Part shown: positions 59,928 through 64,000 of the stretch, piece by piece
How the letters are laid out: each line of letters begins with the position of its first letter
Numbering within the stretch: the first letter of the stretch is position 1
Assembly (NCBI GenBank): GCA_965365345.1
Contig: CBDUBH010000003.1
Span: 1 to 64,000 of the forward strand
Length of the DNA stretch: 64,000 nt
Direction of reading: 5' to 3'
From: CBDUBH01 sp965365345
GTDB lineage: Bacteria; Bacteroidota; Ignavibacteria; Ignavibacteriales; SURF-24
Program-made: the position numbers and the translations under genes
Notes under the pieces: model-generated
What the model saw: the letters and a program-made list of their open reading frames with translations, nothing else
Database searches by the model: none
What the model was told of the DNA's origin: nothing

Positions 59928-62195
59928 ATGACCGCAGATTTTGAAATGATCAAAAATGTTTATGAAAATCTTGATGATAAAATTTCAAAGATTAGAAAAG
60001 TAATAGGCAGACCTTTAACTCTTACCGAAAAAATATTATACTCACATTTGTGCACGCCGCTTACAAAAGAATTTAAAAGAGGACAGGATTATGTTGATCT
60101 TGCTCCCGATAGAGTTGCAATGCAGGATGCAACCGCACAAATGGCACTTTTACAATTTATGCACGCAGGTAAAAAAACAACGGCAGTTCCTTCAAGCGTT
60201 CATTGCGATCACTTGATACAAGCCAAGATTGGAGCCGATGAAGATCTTAGCACTGCTTTAGATGAAAATAAAGAAGTATATGATTTTCTTGAAAGCATTT
60301 CGCGCAAATACGGAATAGGATTTTGGAAACCCGGCGCGGGAATAATTCATCAAGTGGTACTGGAAAATTATGCATTCCCCGGCGCGTTGATGATCGGAAC
60401 AGATTCGCATACACCAAACGCCGGCGGACTTGCAATGCTTGCAATAGGAGTTGGCGGTGCAGATGCCGTTGATGTTATGGCAGGAATGCCTTGGGAAGTT
60501 AAATGGCCCAAAATTATCGGTGTAAAATTAACAGGAAAAATGAGCGGATGGACCTCTCCGAAAGATGTGATCTTAAAGCTTGCCGGAATTTTGACAGTAA
60601 AAGGCGGAACCGGTGCTATAGTAGAATATTTTGGTGAAGGAACAAAATCAATTTCAGCAACAGGTAAAGCAACCATTTGTAATATGGGTGCTGAAATTGG
60701 GGCTACTACTTCTGTATTTCCTTTCGATGATAAAATGGCTGAATATCTTAAAATTACAAACCGGGATGATGTAGCTGATCTTGCAAAAAAAATGGAACAT
60801 AATTTAACTTCTGATCCGGAAGTTTTTGAAAATCCGCAAAATTATTATGATAGTATAATTGAAATTGATCTTGATCAACTTGAACCTCATGTAAACGGTC
60901 CTTTTACTCCTGATCTTGCAATTCCGGTTTCGGAAATGAAAAAAGTCGTTGAAGAAAAAAATTATCCTGATAACATTAGTGTCGCACTTATTGGAAGCTG
61001 CACAAATTCAAGCTATGAAGATATTGACCGCTCTGCCAGCATTGCAAAACAAGCACTTTCAAAAGGTATAAAAGCAAAATCGCAATTTACTATAACTCCC
61101 GGTTCAGAAAAAGTCCGCGCTACAATTGAACATGACGGACAACTTGAGATTCTTACAGAATTCGGCGGTGTTGTTTTAGCAAATGCTTGCGGTCCTTGCA
61201 TCGGAATGTGGAAAAGAATGGATATTCAAGATGGAGAAAGAAATACAATTGTAACTTCTTTTAATCGTAATTTTGCTAAAAGAAATGATGGAAATCCTCA
61301 AACATTGGCTTTTGTTGCAAGTCCCGAATTAGTTACAGCGCTTGCAATCGGCGGTAAACTTTCATTCAATCCTTTAACAGATGAAATTGAAAATGAAAAA
61401 GGTGAAAAAGTTAAATTAGATCCTCCTCAGGGAAAAGAATTACCTCCGAATGGATTTAAAGAAGGCGATTCAGGATTTATTGCACCCGCAAAAGATGGCT
61501 CTTCTGTTGAAGTTATTGTTGATCCTAACAGCAGCAGGCTTCAGCTTTTGGAAAAATTCAAAGAATGGGATGGTAAAGATCTGACTGATTTGCCAATTCT
61601 TTTAAAAGCAAAAGGTAAATGTACAACGGATCATATTTCAATGGCAGGACCTTGGCTAAAATATCGCGGACATCTTGATAATATTTCAAACAACCTGTTT
61701 TTAGGCGCTGTTAATGCATTTACCGATAAAGCAGGCGAAGTTAAAAACACATTTACAGGTGAATATAAATCAACTCCTGAAGTTGCACGCGATTACAAAA
61801 ATCGCGGTGTAAATTGGATTGTTATCGGTGATGAAAATTACGGTGAAGGCTCAAGCCGTGAACACGCAGCAATGGAGCCAAGACATTTAGGCGGAAGAGC
61901 CGTGATTGTAAAAAGTTTCGCTCGTATTCACGAAACAAACTTGAAGAAACAAGGAATGCTTCCTTTAACTTTTGCCGATCCGAACGATTACGATAAAATT
62001 CAGGAAGATGACAAATTAAGCATTACAGGTCTAACTGAATTTGCACCTGATTGTCAATTGAAGTTAATAATTAAACATTCTGACGGTTCAAAAGATGAAG
62101 CAATTTTAAATCATACTTTTAATACTTCACAATTTGAATGGTTCAAAGCAGGAAGCGCTTTGAACTTAATAGCAAAAACAGAAAGCGAAGTTTAA
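59928..62195 (+). CDS. Aconitate hydratase
   Basis: 755 residues from the ATG at 59928, preceded by GCGAGGG as ribosome binding site; a TTG at 59898 would add ten residues. Cluster-binding cysteines lie in IGSCTNSSYEDI and ANACGPCIGMW. TDSHTPNAGG and the swivel-domain GDENYGEGSSREHAAMEPRHLGG are also intact. Size and motifs fit the mitochondrial-type aconitase. It interconverts citrate and isocitrate through a [4Fe-4S] cluster. Single gene with a strong terminator. Confidence 0.96.
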   Translation: MTADFEMIKNVYENLDDKISKIRKVIGRPLTLTEKILYSHLCTPLTKEFKRGQDYVDLAPDRVAMQDATAQMALLQFMHAGKKTTAVPSSVHCDHLIQAKIGADEDLSTALDENKEVYDFLESISRKYGIGFWKPGAGIIHQVVLENYAFPGALMIGTDSHTPNAGGLAMLAIGVGGADAVDVMAGMPWEVKWPKIIGVKLTGKMSGWTSPKDVILKLAGILTVKGGTGAIVEYFGEGTKSISATGKATICNMGAEIGATTSVFPFDDKMAEYLKITNRDDVADLAKKMEHNLTSDPEVFENPQNYYDSIIEIDLDQLEPHVNGPFTPDLAIPVSEMKKVVEEKNYPDNISVALIGSCTNSSYEDIDRSASIAKQALSKGIKAKSQFTITPGSEKVRATIEHDGQLEILTEFGGVVLANACGPCIGMWKRMDIQDGERNTIVTSFNRNFAKRNDGNPQTLAFVASPELVTALAIGGKLSFNPLTDEIENEKGEKVKLDPPQGKELPPNGFKEGDSGFIAPAKDGSSVEVIVDPNSSRLQLLEKFKEWDGKDLTDLPILLKAKGKCTTDHISMAGPWLKYRGHLDNISNNLFLGAVNAFTDKAGEVKNTFTGEYKSTPEVARDYKNRGVNWIVIGDENYGEGSSREHAAMEPRHLGGRAVIVKSFARIHETNLKKQGMLPLTFADPNDYDKIQEDDKLSITGLTEFAPDCQLKLIIKHSDGSKDEAILNHTFNTSQFEWFKAGSALNLIAKTESEV

Positions 62196-62212
62196 TTAAT
62201 AATGTTAAATAT

Positions 62213-62242
62213 AAAGCGGCTCAAAACTGAGCCGCTTTTTTT
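62213..62242 (+). terminator. Rho-independent terminator after aconitase
   Basis: AAAGCGGCTC and GAGCCGCTTT pair, followed by a T-run (TTTTTTT), 18 bases past the stop codon. Confidence 0.93.
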
Positions 62243-62326
62243 ATTTTAAATATCCTAAAAAATAATTTTATTTTTTTTGAATAAAAATTATTTTGATGTG
62301 TATCATTACAGAAATGAAAAATTTTT

Positions 62327-62833
62327 ATGCAACGCACAATAGAATTTGAAAAAATAGTAAAAGCAAATATGAAGCGTGCTTATTTTACAGCGCTCGGTTT
62401 GCTCGGCTCACATGATGATGCGATGGATGCTTCACAACAAGCATTTATAAAAGCTTATAATCATTTTGATAAATTTGATGCAAGCAAAAATTTTTTCACA
62501 TGGTATTATAAAATTCTGAAAAATGTTTGTCTAAATATGATAAGAAATAAAAAAAATAAGAAAGAAGATTCAATTTTTGAAGAACGATTTATAAATTCAA
62601 GTGCAGAAAACGAATTTGAAATTTTGGAAGAAAAAGAAAACATTAAATTAATTGAAAAAACAATTTATCAATTGCCCGAGGATGAAAGAGAGATTTTGAT
62701 ATTGCGTGAGTTTAACGGAATGAGCTATAAAGAAATTTCCGAAATGTTAAATATTCCTTCGGGAACAGTAATGTCAAAATTATTTTACGCACGAAAAAAA
62801 TTAAGCATCAAATTGAAAAAGACAATGTTATGA
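62327..62833 (+). CDS. ECF-type sigma-70 family factor
   Basis: 168 residues. Region 2 (about 10-80: AYFTALGLLGSHDDAMDASQQAFIKAYNHF, FFTWYYKILKNVCLNMIR) and region 4 (about 108-165: LPEDEREILILREFNGMSYKEISEMLNIPSGTVMSKLFYARKKL) are present; region 3 is missing, as in ECF factors. It directs RNA polymerase to a specific set of promoters. First gene of a three-gene operon with 4-base overlaps, so its activity is probably controlled by the next gene. Confidence 0.92.
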   Translation: MQRTIEFEKIVKANMKRAYFTALGLLGSHDDAMDASQQAFIKAYNHFDKFDASKNFFTWYYKILKNVCLNMIRNKKNKKEDSIFEERFINSSAENEFEILEEKENIKLIEKTIYQLPEDEREILILREFNGMSYKEISEMLNIPSGTVMSKLFYARKKLSIKLKKTML

Positions 62834-63273
62834 ATGAAAGAAAAATTTTATTAATGGAAAAATATCTTAATGCCGAATGCAGCTCTGAAGAAAAAACAGA
62901 GTTTGAAAATTTACTGATGAATGATAAACAATTACAACAGGAATTTGAAGAACAAAAAAACATGAAGGAGGTGCTTTCCAAAATGATATTTAAAGATCCG
63001 CCGAAAGAAATTTGGGATAATTACCGTCTTAATAATTACAATAAAGCCGAAAGAGGAATTGCATGGATAGCTATCTCAATCGGAGTAATGATTTTATTGG
63101 GCTTTGCTGGTTACGAAGCTGTAAATAAATTTATAGCTGATGATCAAACTCCACCGTTTTTAAAACTCGGAATCGTTATTTTAGTGTTTGGATTTTTGGT
63201 GCTTCTCTTTTCAGTAATTAAAGAAAGAATATTCTTAAGAAAAAAAGACAAATACAAGGAGATCATAAGATGA
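62830..63273 (+). CDS. Putative anti-sigma factor, membrane-bound
   Basis: 147 residues. The N-terminal part (MEKYLNAECSSEEKTEFENLLMNDKQLQQEFEEQK) resembles the cytoplasmic zinc-free anti-sigma type: a short helical region before a membrane anchor. Two membrane helices lie at about 75-94 and 108-128. There is no H-x3-C-x2-C zinc motif. The 4-base overlap with the sigma gene supports the role, but it is inferred from position and layout. Confidence 0.72.
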   Translation: MNERKILLMEKYLNAECSSEEKTEFENLLMNDKQLQQEFEEQKNMKEVLSKMIFKDPPKEIWDNYRLNNYNKAERGIAWIAISIGVMILLGFAGYEAVNKFIADDQTPPFLKLGIVILVFGFLVLLFSVIKERIFLRKKDKYKEIIR

Positions 63274-63584
63274 TAGTTGTTACATCATCAACAATTCCCG
63301 GAAAAGAAATAAAAAAAGCTTTCGGTATTGTAAGAGGAAATACAATTCGCGCAAGAAATATCGGGCGTGATATTACTGCAGCATTGAAAAATATAGTCGG
63401 CGGTGAGATTCACGAATATACAAAACTGATGGGAGAATCCCGTGAACAAGCAATTGACAGAATGGTAAAGCAGGCTCAGGAATTAGGAGCAAACGCAATA
63501 GTTGATTGCAGATTTTCAACAAGTTATATAATGCAAAGCGCTGCTGAAATTCTTGTCTACGGAACAGCCGTTTACGTTGAATAA
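63270..63584 (+). CDS. YbjQ / UPF0145 family protein
   Basis: 104 residues, the full length of the family. VVTSSTIPGKEIKKAFGIVRGNTIRARNIGRDITAALKNIVGGEI and ELGANAIVDCRFSTS are diagnostic. Pentameric putative metal-binding proteins of unknown role. It overlaps the anti-sigma gene by 4 bases, so it belongs to the sigma operon. Confidence 0.93.
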   Translation: MIVVTSSTIPGKEIKKAFGIVRGNTIRARNIGRDITAALKNIVGGEIHEYTKLMGESREQAIDRMVKQAQELGANAIVDCRFSTSYIMQSAAEILVYGTAVYVE

Positions 63585-63593
63585 TATTTAAAA

Positions 63594-63627
63594 ACAAAAA
63601 AGCCCGCAAATTGCGGGCTTTTATTTT
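63594..63627. terminator. Bidirectional terminator
   Basis: AAAAGCCCGCAA and TTGCGGGCTTTT form a strong stem with T-rich ends between the convergent YbjQ and HU-like genes. Confidence 0.92.
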
Positions 63628-63639
63628 AACATCTTATCA

Positions 63640-64000
63640 TTAAGGTTTTTTAGCTGCCTTTTTTGCAGGTGCTTTTGCTGCAGGTTTTGCTGCTGCTTTT
63701 TTAGGAGCTGCTGCTTTTTTAGTTGCTGCAGGTTTTGCTGCTGCTTTAGGAGCTGCTGCTTTTTTTGCAGGTTTACCGTTATCTTTAACCACAGGCATTT
63801 TACCTTCTAAAATAGCATCCTTTGCTGCTTTGGCAACTCTGAATTTCAAAACTTTCTTAGCGGGGATTTGAATAATTGCACCGGTAGCGGGATTTCTTCC
63901 TTTTCTTTTTTTACGAGATACAACCAACAACTTGCCTAAACCGGGAATTGTAAAAGATTTTTTTGCTTCTTTGTATGAAAGCATTACTAATTCTTCTACA
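63640..64000 (-). CDS. HU/IHF-like DNA-binding protein with Lys/Ala/Pro tail (5' end outside the window)
   Basis: The reading frame stays open to the window edge (VEELVMLS precedes the first internal Met), so the true N-terminus lies beyond 64000. About 120 residues are visible. The HU core is recognisable by TIPGLGKLLVVSRKKRKGRNPATGAIIQIPAKKVLKFRVAK. It is followed by about 45 residues of Lys/Ala/Pro repeats (AAKPA, KKAAAP type), like eukaryotic histone H1. It probably compacts DNA, with the tail adding non-specific charge binding. Confidence 0.88.
   Translation of the reverse strand, partial: VEELVMLSYKEAKKSFTIPGLGKLLVVSRKKRKGRNPATGAIIQIPAKKVLKFRVAKAAKDAILEGKMPVVKDNGKPAKKAAAPKAAAKPAATKKAAAPKKAAAKPAAKAPAKKAAKKP

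Noticed and set aside
60368..60676. Reverse-strand ORF inside aconitase
   Set aside because: Lies wholly within a strongly supported coding gene on the other strand and has no family resemblance.

Overview
The window is an AT-rich bacterial chromosome segment, densely coded on both strands, with no rRNA, tRNA, insertion sequence, prophage or CRISPR array that I could see. Gene content points to the Bacteroidota / Chlorobiota / Ignavibacteriota group: an S46 dipeptidyl peptidase, a UpxY-like NusG paralogue, a PAS hybrid kinase, a THUMP-like methyltransferase, an M16 peptidase pair, and a carotenoid operon with CruF, CrtW, CrtD and a CrtYcd-type cyclase. The intergenic repeat style suggests Ignavibacteria in particular, but that is inference.

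Layout. 1-4742 (minus): DUF1015 protein, a degenerate UPF1-like helicase, and the 5' part of serC. 5126-9688: cupin, PspC, a secreted CBM48 plus six-hairpin glycosidase, a THUMP-like methyltransferase, DUF1847. 9915-12365: an acyl-ligase/ACP/acyltransferase fusion. 12947-19267 (plus): AGCS symporter, HAD phosphatase, GNAT, and an active/inactive M16 pair. 19315-26341 (minus): a compact histidine operon hisGDCBHAF(IE), preceded by a short leader ORF packed with His codons and an attenuator terminator. 26415-31158: small membrane protein, Ogt, AsmA-like protein, PHA-granule-type protein, DUF2231-Rieske fusion. 31477-36156: BON protein, a lipoprotein and a trypsin-like protease that share a domain, and an S46 peptidase.

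36354-44474 (plus): a translationally coupled carotenoid operon (crtI, crtB, an unknown secreted protein, lycopene cyclase, crtD, acyltransferase, glycosyltransferase, cruF, crtW). Together these predict a monocyclic, ketolated, 1'-hydroxylated, glycosylated and acylated carotenoid of the deoxyflexixanthin type. 44705-55576: a GlmU-like nucleotidyltransferase, rpsT, TraB-like protein, flavodoxin-like protein, sirtuin, TPR protein, YhaM-type nuclease, NusG paralogue, hybrid kinase, and a four-helix-bundle protein flanked by inverted repeats. 55760-64000: tex, a lipoprotein, gmhA, aconitase, a sigma / putative anti-sigma / YbjQ operon, and a partial HU-like protein with a Lys/Ala/Pro tail.

Most notable: the His leader/attenuator, the absence of a recognisable histidinol-phosphatase beside an unusual HisB N-terminal extension, the helicase with a dead PLD-like domain, the protease with a stand-alone copy of its N-terminal domain, and a repeat module (A/G-rich AGATT tract starting at stop codons, then a TGTCATTCCGG-type palindrome) repeated through the window.
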